DNA from: JANQJA01 sp047947185
GTDB lineage: Bacteria > Pseudomonadota > Gammaproteobacteria > Pseudomonadales > Azotimanducaceae
Length of the DNA stretch: 64,000 nt
NCBI GenBank assembly: GCA_047947185.1
Contig: CP170502.1
Coordinates: forward strand, 1,674,001 to 1,738,000
Direction of reading: 5' to 3'
Position 1 is the first letter of the stretch. Each line of letters starts with the position of its first letter. Position numbers and translations under genes: made by a program. Below are positions 35,731 to 44,728 of this stretch, in pieces. Below the pieces are notes generated by a model that was not told where the DNA came from, ran no database searches, and saw only the letters and a program-made list of their open reading frames with translations.

Positions 35731-35909
35731 AGATGATTGTGATCGCTATCCTTGTAGAAGAGGTAGCTGTTGCCAACAAACAGGACATGGGAGGGAGAGC
35801 GATTGACCAGCGACTTTACCGAGGGAATATGGGGTTCACTGAAAGGTGACTTACAAGGGAGGGGCGCATCAGCGATCACCTCACCTGTCAGCGCGTGTAG
35901 TACCAGCAA
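35731..35909 (-). pseudogene. Truncated 5' fragment of an SGNH-hydrolase-like gene
   Basis: A minus-strand frame starting near 35909 runs into the repeat array. Its first 60 residues include SPSHVLFVGNSYLFYKDSDHNHLL, which resembles the first strand and GNS block (catalytic Ser) of SGNH/DUF4886-type hydrolases. After about 35735 the frame reads only repeat sequence, so the rest of the enzyme is gone. The start (TTG) is uncertain. No gene is evident in 35910-36007. Confidence 0.45.
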
Positions 35910-36007
35910 ATGGGGTCCAGACCCGCAGCAATATCATCGGATGACTCCCGGTAAACACCAACACTGGACGCGCCCAGTACACTGACCGCCCGCCGGGGCA
36001 ATACCTG

Positions 36008-38392
36008 TCAAGACGAAGGAGCAGGCGGAGAGGGTGCAATGACAATCGGCGGCTTCAGTATTGGCCGCAGGAAGTTGGCAGCCGCAAACTGGAAGTCTGG
36101 TGGCACAGCCTGGTCATTACGCCAGCGGACAACCTCCGCCGTGCCGCCAACCCCCGCTGAGGGGGCCCCATCATAGATTGCCACCAGTTCATTACAGGTC
36201 TGCACAACATAGGCCCCCGCCAGCGCATACTGCCGGTCCCGCGCCGGATTCGAGGTGCCGTCCACGTTGGAGGCCAGCGTCTCGATGGTCCCGAACCGCA
36301 TGGGCAATTCAAAATAGAGTTCTGCCCGGCCGACCAGTGTCTTGAATTCCTGCAGCGACTCGCGACTCTCGAAATCCGTCTGGTAAAGCTCAAAAGGCAA
36401 TGGCAAGGCCACATGCAGGCCCATCCGGTATTTGTCCATGGCAATACGCGCCACTACTCGATCAGCACCTTCTGCCAGCGCTGATACCACCACAATGTGC
36501 CGGTCGGGATAATCCCGTGCAATGTCGGCCAGCACCTTCTCGATGTCAGCCACTGTCCCGCCGTTCCCGAGGTCAGCCCGATTCGGCCGGTGGCCGGTCA
36601 CGCCTACATAAAGTTCCCGGCGTATGCGCCAGCCAAGCTGATCCTGCAGCAGTCCGGGCAAGCGATGAATCGCTTCAATCTGCTGCGCCTTTTCCACCGG
36701 GTCAAGCGCATCCCATGCCACGGCATAAGGGTTAATCTTGGCACCTTCAATCCGCTGGTCACCCTGTCGCCACCCCTCATATATCTTGTTGGAACGCCAG
36801 CGATTGTGTTCCATTCGGGCCAGTGCCTCTGCTTCCACGGCCGTGAACTCAAACTGGTTGGGTGGTCCCTTTTCCGCCAGGCACCGGACAGCGCGCAGTT
36901 TTGCTGCCAGATGGTCAGCCTGCAGGCGATTACTTTTCCGCTCGGGTTCAGGCAGGTCATTCCATGTGTTAAGTGCACGATAAAGCCTGTGGTCAGTGTC
37001 AACGAGTTTCCTTCTGGCAAGGTAGTCCTCGTGCATGGCGCGGGCCAGTTCGTCCAACCGGTCAGAGAGCACATTGTCGTAAAACAGCACCTCGTTCAGC
37101 ATCCCAAAAGGATAAATGCCATCCGGTATCTCGGGTTCATCGTCGGCTGACTCAAGCAGGTTGGCAAGGCCGCTGGCGCGCTGCATCCGCACATTGATGG
37201 GTGAGTTACAACCCTGCATGCGCAGCAGGATCTCGCGCAACATCAGGGCAAACTCCAGGTTCTGGTCGTCACTGTCCAGGCAGACAACATGCTGGGTAAC
37301 AGATCTGAGCAGTTCGGGATCAACGTGCTCCAGTTGCAGCGGCAAGAGCGCGCTCAGCGAAACCCGTTGAATTTCACACAGGGTTTCGAGGGCCGGGTGC
37401 AGGCTCAGCAGCATGGCCACTTTTTCTTCCGCCTTCGGATCAAATATCGAAAACCGGACCTTGTGGCCAGCCAGCAGGTGACAGATGCGCACGGTTTCCG
37501 TCAGGATCTGCTCTGCCAGGCTACCAAAGTTGTAAATTGCAATATGCACCTGCGCCTGGCCAAAGGCATCCGCATAGACGTCCGGTGGATATTTTTTCAG
37601 CAGGATGCGTGCCGTCAGGTCATTGACGCTGAAGAAATCTACCGTGGCAACCTTGTTCTCGTCATAAAACTTTGCATAGTTCTCAAGGCGGGATGAAACC
37701 CGTGTCGCACCCACGTGCAGGTGAATGCGAAGCTCACGATCAGTGGCGTGCTGCTGCAGGTAGCGACGGGTACGCAGCGCAATCTCCACGCTATCACCAT
37801 CGTTACCGCAGAAGGTGACCAGGTGCCGCGCCTTCAGTACGTTGGCCTGCCGCATGGTACGCTGGTCCAGCGCATCACCAATGACAACCCGAATGCCCCG
37901 CGTACGCGCACGTTCCACCAGCAGGTGATCTTCCTCGCGCTCGATCACCACAACCCGGTGGTGCGCGGTGCAGGAACGCGCAAATTCGTAACCCTTCTCG
38001 CCCAGTCCAACAACAATCACGTGGTCGTCCCAGAAACGAATCGTAAAGTTGCTGAGCCTTACCCAGGCGCCCTGGGTAAGCACAATCAACACACCGCCAA
38101 TGGAAACCAGCGGCGCAAGAAACCGGGCAATTTCCAGTTGCCAGGGCAGTTCGTGGCCCCGGGTCCAGTCTCCCTCCAGCACAAACAGCATGATGACCTC
38201 ATAAAGCACCGACGCGGTGTCATGGCGCAGTCTTTCAGGGTGCAGTTCGAACTGTCCCCAGAGGCCAAGGATAAACACCATCAACAGGGCAATAAGGATA
38301 GAAACGTTTCGCACCGGCGTTCCGTCTGAGAGAGCATTAGCCGCAATATAGCGGTTCTGGCGAGGCCCGGCCAATTCTTCGTTCCAGAACAC
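36008..38392 (-). CDS. Membrane-anchored TrkA/RCK-RyR-SLOG fusion protein (putative ligand-gated or conflict effector)
   Basis: A 794-residue multidomain protein. Residues 28-46 and 91-112 are membrane helices flanking a hydrophobic 61-73 segment, like a two-helix channel but without a GYG filter. Residues about 123-260 form a TrkA-N/RCK Rossmann domain (VIVVGLGEKGYEFARS), with a second Rossmann-like part to about 400. Residues about 440-590 match a bacterial RyR domain (MEHNRWRSNKIYEGWRQGD ... INPYAVAWDAL). Residues 595-770 look like a SLOG-type nucleotide-binding domain (YVGVTGHRPN, VVSALAEGADRVVARIA). SLOG and RyR modules are linked to nucleotide-based conflict systems. GTG at 38392 gives only 32 nt to the divergent gene; GTG 38314 is an alternative start. 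Confidence 0.8.
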   Translation of the reverse strand: MFWNEELAGPRQNRYIAANALSDGTPVRNVSILIALLMVFILGLWGQFELHPERLRHDTASVLYEVIMLFVLEGDWTRGHELPWQLEIARFLAPLVSIGGVLIVLTQGAWVRLSNFTIRFWDDHVIVVGLGEKGYEFARSCTAHHRVVVIEREEDHLLVERARTRGIRVVIGDALDQRTMRQANVLKARHLVTFCGNDGDSVEIALRTRRYLQQHATDRELRIHLHVGATRVSSRLENYAKFYDENKVATVDFFSVNDLTARILLKKYPPDVYADAFGQAQVHIAIYNFGSLAEQILTETVRICHLLAGHKVRFSIFDPKAEEKVAMLLSLHPALETLCEIQRVSLSALLPLQLEHVDPELLRSVTQHVVCLDSDDQNLEFALMLREILLRMQGCNSPINVRMQRASGLANLLESADDEPEIPDGIYPFGMLNEVLFYDNVLSDRLDELARAMHEDYLARRKLVDTDHRLYRALNTWNDLPEPERKSNRLQADHLAAKLRAVRCLAEKGPPNQFEFTAVEAEALARMEHNRWRSNKIYEGWRQGDQRIEGAKINPYAVAWDALDPVEKAQQIEAIHRLPGLLQDQLGWRIRRELYVGVTGHRPNRADLGNGGTVADIEKVLADIARDYPDRHIVVVSALAEGADRVVARIAMDKYRMGLHVALPLPFELYQTDFESRESLQEFKTLVGRAELYFELPMRFGTIETLASNVDGTSNPARDRQYALAGAYVVQTCNELVAIYDGAPSAGVGGTAEVVRWRNDQAVPPDFQFAAANFLRPILKPPIVIAPSPPAPSS

Positions 38393-38424
38393 CCCGGTAC
38401 CTGCTACTGTTGCTTCAGGCCCAA

Positions 38425-40026
38425 ATGAACCGGTGTTTGATGAGATTTGCGTTTTTGTTCTGTTTGTTGCTTGCGTTTTCAGCCACGGCCATTGCCGCCG
38501 GTGTCGACCGGGTCAAGAACCGGGTTACCCTCAGCCTCACCAGTGAGCCACCAAGTCTCGACACCTCCCTGTCGTCGGATACCACCAGCAGTTTTATCCT
38601 GAACCTGACCAACGAGGGGCTGGTGACTGTAGGACCACGCGGGGAAATCCTGCCCGGCGTCGCGGAACGCTGGGATGTTGAACCCACGCGACTGACTTTT
38701 CACCTGCGTGCAGATGCGCGCTGGAGTGATGGTGTTGCGGTGACGGCTGACGATTTTGTCTACGCATTTCGCCGCCTGGTTGATCCTGCAACCGCGGCCG
38801 CTGGCTCAACATTTTTCGCTTATATCATCCGCAACGCCGAGGCGATTCTGAAAGGCGAGATGGCGCCGGACACCCTGGGTGTTCGCGCTGAAACGCCACG
38901 CCGGCTGGTGGTGGATCTTGCCCTGCCCGCACCCTATGCCCTCTGGGTGCTCACCGGCACACCCTACATGCCCCTGCGCCAGGATTTTGTGACATCACTG
39001 GATGGCCGGTTTGGTGCCAATGCGGAACACCTGCTCTACAACGGCCCATTTGTGCTTGCCCGCTGGGTTCACAACGCATCCATGGTGCTTAACCGCAATC
39101 CCGACTACTGGAACAGTCGCGAGATCAAACTGGACGGCATTGATATCGGCTACATCACGGCGGACACCCGTTCACTCTTCAACCTTTACAAGAGCGGTGA
39201 ACTGGCTGCCCTGCGACTGGATGAAAATGTGCTGAAAGATGCCTCGGCCGCCGGCTTCCGCATCCAGAAAGCGCCTACCAATTGCCTGGCCTGGCTCATT
39301 CTGAACATGGACCAGGAAAGACCCACAAAAAACAAAAAACTGCGCGAGGCCATTCGCCTGGCGTTTGACCGTGACAGGTACGTAAACAACATCGTGGGCC
39401 TGCCGGGTACTGAAAAAATCGACAGCGTCTTCACGCGGCGTATCAAGGGCGTCAGCAGCGCGTTCCAGACAGAACATCCAGCGCCAGAAATCCCGTTTGA
39501 CATACCCGCTGCACGAGCGCTGCTCGCTGAGGCGCGGGCTGAAATGGGCGTTGCTGAACTGCCACCACTTATCCTGCTGGCCAACGAAACCCGGCAGATT
39601 GAAGCCGAGTTTATCCAGTCGCAGCTGAAGATGGCGCTGGGCCTGGACATTCGCGTCGACAAGCAGACATTCAAACAGTCCATTGCCAAAATGCGATCCG
39701 GTGATTTTGACATTGCCCGGGCCGGCTTTTGTGGAGGGGCGCTGATGGACCCGGTGTTTTTTGCCGGGATTTTTTCCTCAAACAGCCCCTACAATGATGG
39801 CGGCTTTGCAGATGCCGAATACGACCGGTTGATGCAGGTGACCCACAGCACAGCGGACCAGTCGGTTCGCATGCAGGCTTTTGCCCAACTGCAGCAGATC
39901 CTGTTTGACGAGGTGCCTATCATCCCGACGCATGAAAATGCCTGGATCTACGTGCAGGATCCCGGGGTTCGCGATTTCAGGCGATTCCCGGTCACCGATT
40001 TTTCACGGGGTTTCATCACGCCCTGA
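38425..40026 (+). CDS. Peptide ABC transporter substrate-binding protein (OppA family)
   Basis: A 533-residue family 5 solute-binding protein. The signal peptide (RFAFLFCLLLAFSATAIAAG) precedes the classic SEPPSLDTSLSSDTTSSFIL and ADDFVYAFRRLVDPATA segments; SPYNDGGFADAEYDRLM is the C-terminal signature. It resembles oligopeptide-binding OppA or MppA, which bring in peptides including murein peptides. No permease or ATPase genes adjoin it, so it must share a transporter encoded elsewhere. It is divergent from the RCK-RyR-SLOG gene. Confidence 0.92.
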   Translation: MNRCLMRFAFLFCLLLAFSATAIAAGVDRVKNRVTLSLTSEPPSLDTSLSSDTTSSFILNLTNEGLVTVGPRGEILPGVAERWDVEPTRLTFHLRADARWSDGVAVTADDFVYAFRRLVDPATAAAGSTFFAYIIRNAEAILKGEMAPDTLGVRAETPRRLVVDLALPAPYALWVLTGTPYMPLRQDFVTSLDGRFGANAEHLLYNGPFVLARWVHNASMVLNRNPDYWNSREIKLDGIDIGYITADTRSLFNLYKSGELAALRLDENVLKDASAAGFRIQKAPTNCLAWLILNMDQERPTKNKKLREAIRLAFDRDRYVNNIVGLPGTEKIDSVFTRRIKGVSSAFQTEHPAPEIPFDIPAARALLAEARAEMGVAELPPLILLANETRQIEAEFIQSQLKMALGLDIRVDKQTFKQSIAKMRSGDFDIARAGFCGGALMDPVFFAGIFSSNSPYNDGGFADAEYDRLMQVTHSTADQSVRMQAFAQLQQILFDEVPIIPTHENAWIYVQDPGVRDFRRFPVTDFSRGFITP

Positions 40027-40069
40027 GCGGTCGGGGCAGCCTACCAGCCCTCGCGCCAGCAATGGCCTG

Positions 40070-41254
40070 TCAGAGGCCAAGCACCTGCTGGGCTATAATG
40101 TTGTGCTGAATCTCGCTGGAACCACCCGCAATGGTGTAACCGCGGTGATGGAACATGCCACTTGCAATCATGTCACAATAATCCGGGCCAACCGGGGTGG
40201 CACCTGGGCCCTGCAGGGTTGAATCAAGGGGCAGTCCATAATAGCCGATTGCCTCGTACATGAGCACATCCATGTCCTGCACCAACTGGCTACCCTTGAG
40301 CTTCAGCATGGAAGGTTCAGCGCCAATGGCCCCACCCTGGTCAAACCGGCTGAGCAACCGGAGCGCGGTCGCATCCAGGGCTGCCAGACGGATCTCCAGT
40401 TCTGCCATCCTGAGGCGGATCTCGTCGCCCAGCTCGATATCCCGCGCCGCTTCCGCCCGGGTAATGTCGATAATTTTGCCGAGCAGGCGGCGATTCTCTG
40501 CCACCCGGGAAACCAGCATGCGCTCGTTGCCAAGCAGGTTCTTGGCAACGGTCCAGCCACGATTTTCTTCACCCAGCCGATTGGACTTGGGCACACGGAC
40601 GTTCTCAAAAAAGACCTGGTTCCAGAGTCGCTTGCCATTAAAGGCAATCAGGGGTTCAACCGTCACGCCCGGCGTGCGCATATCAATCAGCAGGAAACTG
40701 ATGCCCAACTGCGGCTTGGCATCCTGGTCAGTTCGCACCAGGGCAAAAATATGGTCGGCCACCTCTGCCGCACTGGTCCAGATCTTGGAACCATTCACCA
40801 GGTAGTCATCACCATCACTGTCAGCGCGGGTTCGAAGCGACGCCAGGTCAGAACCTGATGAGGGTTCAGAGTAACCCTGGCACCAGGAGATTTCTGCATT
40901 CAAAATTTTGGGGAGGTAGTGCTGCTTCTGCGCCTCGGTCCCGTAGCGAATGATTGCCGGCCCTACCATAGAGAAACCAAACCCCTGAAGTTCGGGTGCG
41001 TGCGCGGTTTTCATTTCGATATCAAACAGGTGTTTCCTGACCATGGACCAGCCAGTGCCGCCCACTTCCTCGGGCCAGTTGGGCGCCGCCCAGCCCTGCT
41101 TGTTCAACGTGCGGGTCCAGGCGTCCTGTTCCGACTTGTCCACGGGATACCCCATCCTGACCTTGTAGCTCAGTGCCGGGTCAAGCGCTTCCGCCAGAAA
41201 CGTCCTCACCTCGTCCTGGAACGCCTTGTCTTCAGGGCTGAGTGCCAACTGCAT
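40070..41254 (-). CDS. Acyl-CoA dehydrogenase
   Basis: A 394-residue FAD enzyme that forms the alpha-beta double bond of acyl-CoAs. The middle domain has QGYSEPSSGSDLASLRTRA and VNGSKIWTSAAEVADHIF; the C-terminal helical domain ends in HHRGYTIAGGSSEIQHNIIAQQVLGL, the usual signature. The catalytic base position is not certain by eye. The ATG at 41254 follows GGAGCAGGA. It stands as a single gene, typical of the many acyl-CoA dehydrogenases of marine heterotrophs. Confidence 0.93.
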   Translation of the reverse strand: MQLALSPEDKAFQDEVRTFLAEALDPALSYKVRMGYPVDKSEQDAWTRTLNKQGWAAPNWPEEVGGTGWSMVRKHLFDIEMKTAHAPELQGFGFSMVGPAIIRYGTEAQKQHYLPKILNAEISWCQGYSEPSSGSDLASLRTRADSDGDDYLVNGSKIWTSAAEVADHIFALVRTDQDAKPQLGISFLLIDMRTPGVTVEPLIAFNGKRLWNQVFFENVRVPKSNRLGEENRGWTVAKNLLGNERMLVSRVAENRRLLGKIIDITRAEAARDIELGDEIRLRMAELEIRLAALDATALRLLSRFDQGGAIGAEPSMLKLKGSQLVQDMDVLMYEAIGYYGLPLDSTLQGPGATPVGPDYCDMIASGMFHHRGYTIAGGSSEIQHNIIAQQVLGL

Positions 41255-41420
41255 GAATCCTGCTCCAACTGGTTTATATTGGCGGATAAGTTACCACAAA
41301 TCAGAATGCCATTAGCGGCCAAGTGAGCAGGCGCGGCGGCCAGGGTGGTGCAACACAATCACGAGCCAGCGCGATATCCGCCTGCGCATCCACCGAGGGG
41401 TTTGCAGCGTAGACCGGGTT

Positions 41421-42161
41421 ATGAAACACGCGATCAAAACAAGCCAGCAACTCCTGCTCTGCCTGGCACTGGCCGCCGCCAGCTCTGCATCTGCCGCTGT
41501 TGAGCACGCCATTGGTTTTGCCCGGGACATCCAGACAGGCAACCTGCGCTACATTGAACACCACCAGTGGCCGGGTGATGGTTCACATCGAATTGACTAC
41601 TACACACCGGATAGATCCCCGCTCGCTTTCAAGGCAATGACTTTTCCCGCCCTGCCCCAGCACCCCGATATCCAGCAGGCGGATTTCAGTCGCAATATCA
41701 GTGCACAAGCCAGGTCCGTTGTTGACGGCATTCGCATCACAAGTCAGAAGGACAATGAGGAAAACAGTTACCTGCTGACCGGCGACCCGGACCTGGTACT
41801 GGATGCCGGCTTCGACGCCTGGATCAAGGACAACTGGACATCACTTCTGGATCAGGGCGAGCGCCGTCTGCGCTTTGCCATTGTTGGGGTGGAGCGTACC
41901 CTTGCCATGAATCTCAGGGCAACACCCACAGCCGAGGGTCTTGTGATCAACATTACACCCGCCAACTGGTTTGTGTCATTGCTGGTCCCGAAGATGGTGC
42001 TGCAGTACGACCAAAGCCGCAGGATCACCGCGTTTGAGGGCTACTCCAATCTTGTACCACGCAAGGGAGAAGGCAAGATCCTCGTCATCAACTACCAACA
42101 CTATCAAACTGCCGATCCACTCACGCGGCCCTTGTCCGCCTGGCTGGCAACCGCAGACTAA
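41421..42161 (+). CDS. Exported protein of unknown function
   Basis: A 246-residue protein with a signal peptide (LLLCLALAAASSASA) followed by a mostly beta-strand body beginning AVEHAIGFARDIQTGNLRYIEHHQW. It has no cysteines after the leader region and no membrane helix. The pattern (outer beta strands, RITAFEGYSNLV near the end) recalls periplasmic or outer-membrane-associated proteins of unknown function. The start has no clear Shine-Dalgarno sequence. Divergent from the acyl-CoA dehydrogenase. Confidence 0.75.
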   Translation: MKHAIKTSQQLLLCLALAAASSASAAVEHAIGFARDIQTGNLRYIEHHQWPGDGSHRIDYYTPDRSPLAFKAMTFPALPQHPDIQQADFSRNISAQARSVVDGIRITSQKDNEENSYLLTGDPDLVLDAGFDAWIKDNWTSLLDQGERRLRFAIVGVERTLAMNLRATPTAEGLVINITPANWFVSLLVPKMVLQYDQSRRITAFEGYSNLVPRKGEGKILVINYQHYQTADPLTRPLSAWLATAD

Positions 42162-42217
42162 GCCATCGCGGCGGCCAATCAACTGCCAGCCTGCACTGGC
42201 CAAACGGGCCTTCCCCC

Positions 42218-42967
42218 TTACTGGCGAGTCCCAAGCCGCTGGTGCTCAATCCTGTGCATCACCACATCAGCCACCGTTTTCAGCACCCCAAAAAGCAGCA
42301 GGCCGGCACCCCCAAGCAAAGCTCCAAAAATGATGGTCAGGTGCATTGGCACTATACGGACATAAGGCGTACCCATCATGCTCCCGATGTTGGGCGTACC
42401 CGCCCTGTCCAGGTCGCGGTTGTAGCGGTAGGAATACATGTGGTTCAGCGCAAAGACCGCAGCACACAGCAACAGGTCCCAGCCAAAGACCAGTTCACCA
42501 AATTCCCCGCCCAGCAGGAAACCGGCATAGACGAGGTGGAAGGTGCCATAGTGCAGCCCAAAAAAAATCGCAACCTGGCGCTGGGTCTGACGGGTGGGTT
42601 CGACCTTGCGGTCATTGATGAGGAAGTCTTCGGTGGAGAAACGCTCGAGCGCGAGCATCCTGTAAAAATAGCTCACGCCGATACAGACGCTCTGAATCCA
42701 GTAGACCACCATCAGGCCTGCCAGTTGCCAACCCATGACACCAGCCACAATCAGCGTCACCAGGTTGGCGGCAATCAGCGCAACAATGGAACCATCGCTG
42801 GTAACAGGCGCCGGCCCCGTGCGGGTTGTGCGTGGTGCCAGGTCCTGTTTCAGACGTTCGAGATACGCCTCGTACTTCCGATAGGCAATACCGCAGCCAG
42901 GGCACTGCCACGCTGGCGCGAGATCGGACGCCCGCCTGACATAACCACATTTTGGACAGCTTGCCAT
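42218..42967 (-). CDS. DUF6498-type membrane protein with N-terminal zinc ribbon
   Basis: A 249-residue protein. Two CxxC knuckles (CPKCGYV and CPGCGIAY, residues 4-25) form a rubredoxin/zinc-ribbon-like head, followed by a short linker and about five to six membrane helices (for example IVALIAANLVTLIVAGVMGW and FGALLGGAGLLLFGVLKTV). The membrane part resembles DUF6498. No function is known; the zinc head suggests a protein- or nucleic-acid-binding regulatory role. Confidence 0.75.
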   Translation of the reverse strand: MASCPKCGYVRRASDLAPAWQCPGCGIAYRKYEAYLERLKQDLAPRTTRTGPAPVTSDGSIVALIAANLVTLIVAGVMGWQLAGLMVVYWIQSVCIGVSYFYRMLALERFSTEDFLINDRKVEPTRQTQRQVAIFFGLHYGTFHLVYAGFLLGGEFGELVFGWDLLLCAAVFALNHMYSYRYNRDLDRAGTPNIGSMMGTPYVRIVPMHLTIIFGALLGGAGLLLFGVLKTVADVVMHRIEHQRLGTRQ

Positions 42968-43040
42968 GTCGTCATGGTGACGCCACCCGGGCGAATCTGC
43001 AATCCCGAATCAAGCAAACGGGGGCCCTGCATGCTCCCCG

Positions 43041-43352
43041 TCAGGAGTAGTCGTAGTCCGGGAGTTGAATACCTATCTCCATGAGGTTTTCGCCGCCTTC
43101 AGGAAGGCCAACCATTTCATCATAGGCACTCCTGTGCCGAAGCAGCGCGCGGGTGATGCCCAGTCCCTTGAAGGGTTTTTTGGCGGCGAGTTGACTCCGG
43201 TACTGCAGGGCCGCGCCCTGGTCGTCCGTTACGCGATACCAGTGGCCATCAATCTCGAGCTCAACAAGATAAAGATCACCATCAAACCCCAGCAGGCGCA
43301 GCCCCTGGGCGGAGCGGGACCTGTCCAGTTCTTTCAGCGTTATCCGTCGCAC
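43041..43352 (-). CDS. DUF6482-like small protein
   Basis: A 103-residue cytoplasmic protein starting MRRITLKELDRSRSAQGLRLLGFDGDLYLVELEIDG, similar in pattern to DUF6482 proteins of Gammaproteobacteria. It is beta-rich at the N-terminus and ends in an acidic tail (LPDYDYS). Function unknown. Confidence 0.65.
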   Translation of the reverse strand: MRRITLKELDRSRSAQGLRLLGFDGDLYLVELEIDGHWYRVTDDQGAALQYRSQLAAKKPFKGLGITRALLRHRSAYDEMVGLPEGGENLMEIGIQLPDYDYS

Positions 43353-43420
43353 GGTCTTTCCCTTTTTTGCCTGTTAGCGTATACGATTGACCTCCACCAC
43401 GGATCAAGGTGAGGTGTCAT

Positions 43421-44635
43421 ATGGAAATGTTAATCACCAGCCACCCCTGGCTGGCGGCCGCCGCCGCACTGGTAACGGTTGTACTCGGGGAACTGGGCCG
43501 GCGCAGTTTCCGGTCCCGGATTACCACGCTGTCACCACCCACCGGTTACTTCCAGCACACGGAACTTGTCTCCCTGCCCCTGTCGCGCCTGGGGTACAGC
43601 GATCGCGCGGCCTGGCTGATGGCAGAAATGGCGGACCTCGCCTACTACGAGTTCGAGCGCCCGCCGGCACACGACCAGGCGATTGCGTCGCTGCTGGCAC
43701 ACGAGGGCGAGTTCACACACGAGGAGGCGCAGGCGTTTGTCACCGGGCTATGGCAGGATGCCACTTCCGGTGGACAGGGAGAAGAATTCCTCGCTTCGCT
43801 GCTGGCAGCAAACGGATTTGTCCTGCTTGAAACGTTCGACAGCGCAGACGTACAGGGTTTTATCTGCCGTCGCGCTGCGCCGGACGAGGAGCCTTTCCTG
43901 GTTGTCGCATTCCGTGGTTCAGAAAAGAAAGTCGGTGACTGGCTCACCAACGCGGATGCAAAGCCGAGGGAGATACCGGAAATTGTCGGCGCCAAGGTGC
44001 ACTCCGGCTTCTACCGGTCCATCAAGCGCGTCAGTGAACAGATCCGCAATCGCATTGCCCTGGAAGATGCCAACCACCCTGACCAGAAGCCGGTAACGGT
44101 TTTTTTCACCGGGCATTCGCTGGGTGGCGCTCTCGCACTGCTGGCCACTGCCCTGATTGCACCCGACCGGCGTGGTGCCTGCTACACCTTCGGCGCGCCC
44201 CGGGTTGCCAATTATGACTTTTTCTTTCACCTGAAGACCCCCGTCTACCGGATTGTCAACTCGGCAGACATAGTGCCGCGGGTACCCCCTGGCCTCATCA
44301 GCCCGTTGATTTACTACGTGCTGGTGGGGCTCTCTAACCTGCTACGCCCGGTGCCGTTCCTGTCAGACTGGGTCAGTGCCGCGGCGCGCTACGTTGACGT
44401 GCTCAAGGACTATCGCCACCACGGCGACCAGCGTTACCTGACCGACATTGTTGACGGCCGCTTCCAGGACACGCGCCTGCTGGTCAACCCGCCGCTCACC
44501 GACCAGGCACTCTGGTTCTGGAAAGGTATGCTCGCCGGCATCACCTACCCGGTGAAGAGCCATCCGATGTCGATTTATCGCCGCAAGCTGGCATTCCTCG
44601 CCGGTGAACGACTGAACATGCATCACCCGGGCTGA
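43421..44635 (+). CDS. Class 3 lipase (alpha/beta hydrolase)
   Basis: A 404-residue Lipase_3 protein. An N-terminal hydrophobic segment (HPWLAAAAALVTVVLGEL) may anchor it to the membrane. The core contains VAFRGSEKKVGDWLTNADA, the nucleophile elbow FFTGHSLGGALAL, the Asp in VNSADIVPRVPP and a later His in DYRHHGDQRYL, completing a Ser-Asp-His triad. The ATG at 43421 follows AAGGTGAGG. Substrate probably acylglycerols, but this is family knowledge only. Confidence 0.88.
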   Translation: MEMLITSHPWLAAAAALVTVVLGELGRRSFRSRITTLSPPTGYFQHTELVSLPLSRLGYSDRAAWLMAEMADLAYYEFERPPAHDQAIASLLAHEGEFTHEEAQAFVTGLWQDATSGGQGEEFLASLLAANGFVLLETFDSADVQGFICRRAAPDEEPFLVVAFRGSEKKVGDWLTNADAKPREIPEIVGAKVHSGFYRSIKRVSEQIRNRIALEDANHPDQKPVTVFFTGHSLGGALALLATALIAPDRRGACYTFGAPRVANYDFFFHLKTPVYRIVNSADIVPRVPPGLISPLIYYVLVGLSNLLRPVPFLSDWVSAAARYVDVLKDYRHHGDQRYLTDIVDGRFQDTRLLVNPPLTDQALWFWKGMLAGITYPVKSHPMSIYRRKLAFLAGERLNMHHPG

Positions 44636-44728
44636 TCCTTTGGCAAAAGGCGGGGGTAGAGGCTGGCCATACCGTCCGAAAGATTTTATAGTGCGCCGCC
44701 TTACTCTCACACAACCTGACTCACTATC

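Noticed and set aside
36008..38392. Calling the fusion protein a potassium channel
   Set aside because: No TVGYG-type selectivity filter is seen between the two membrane helices, so channel function and ion are not supported.
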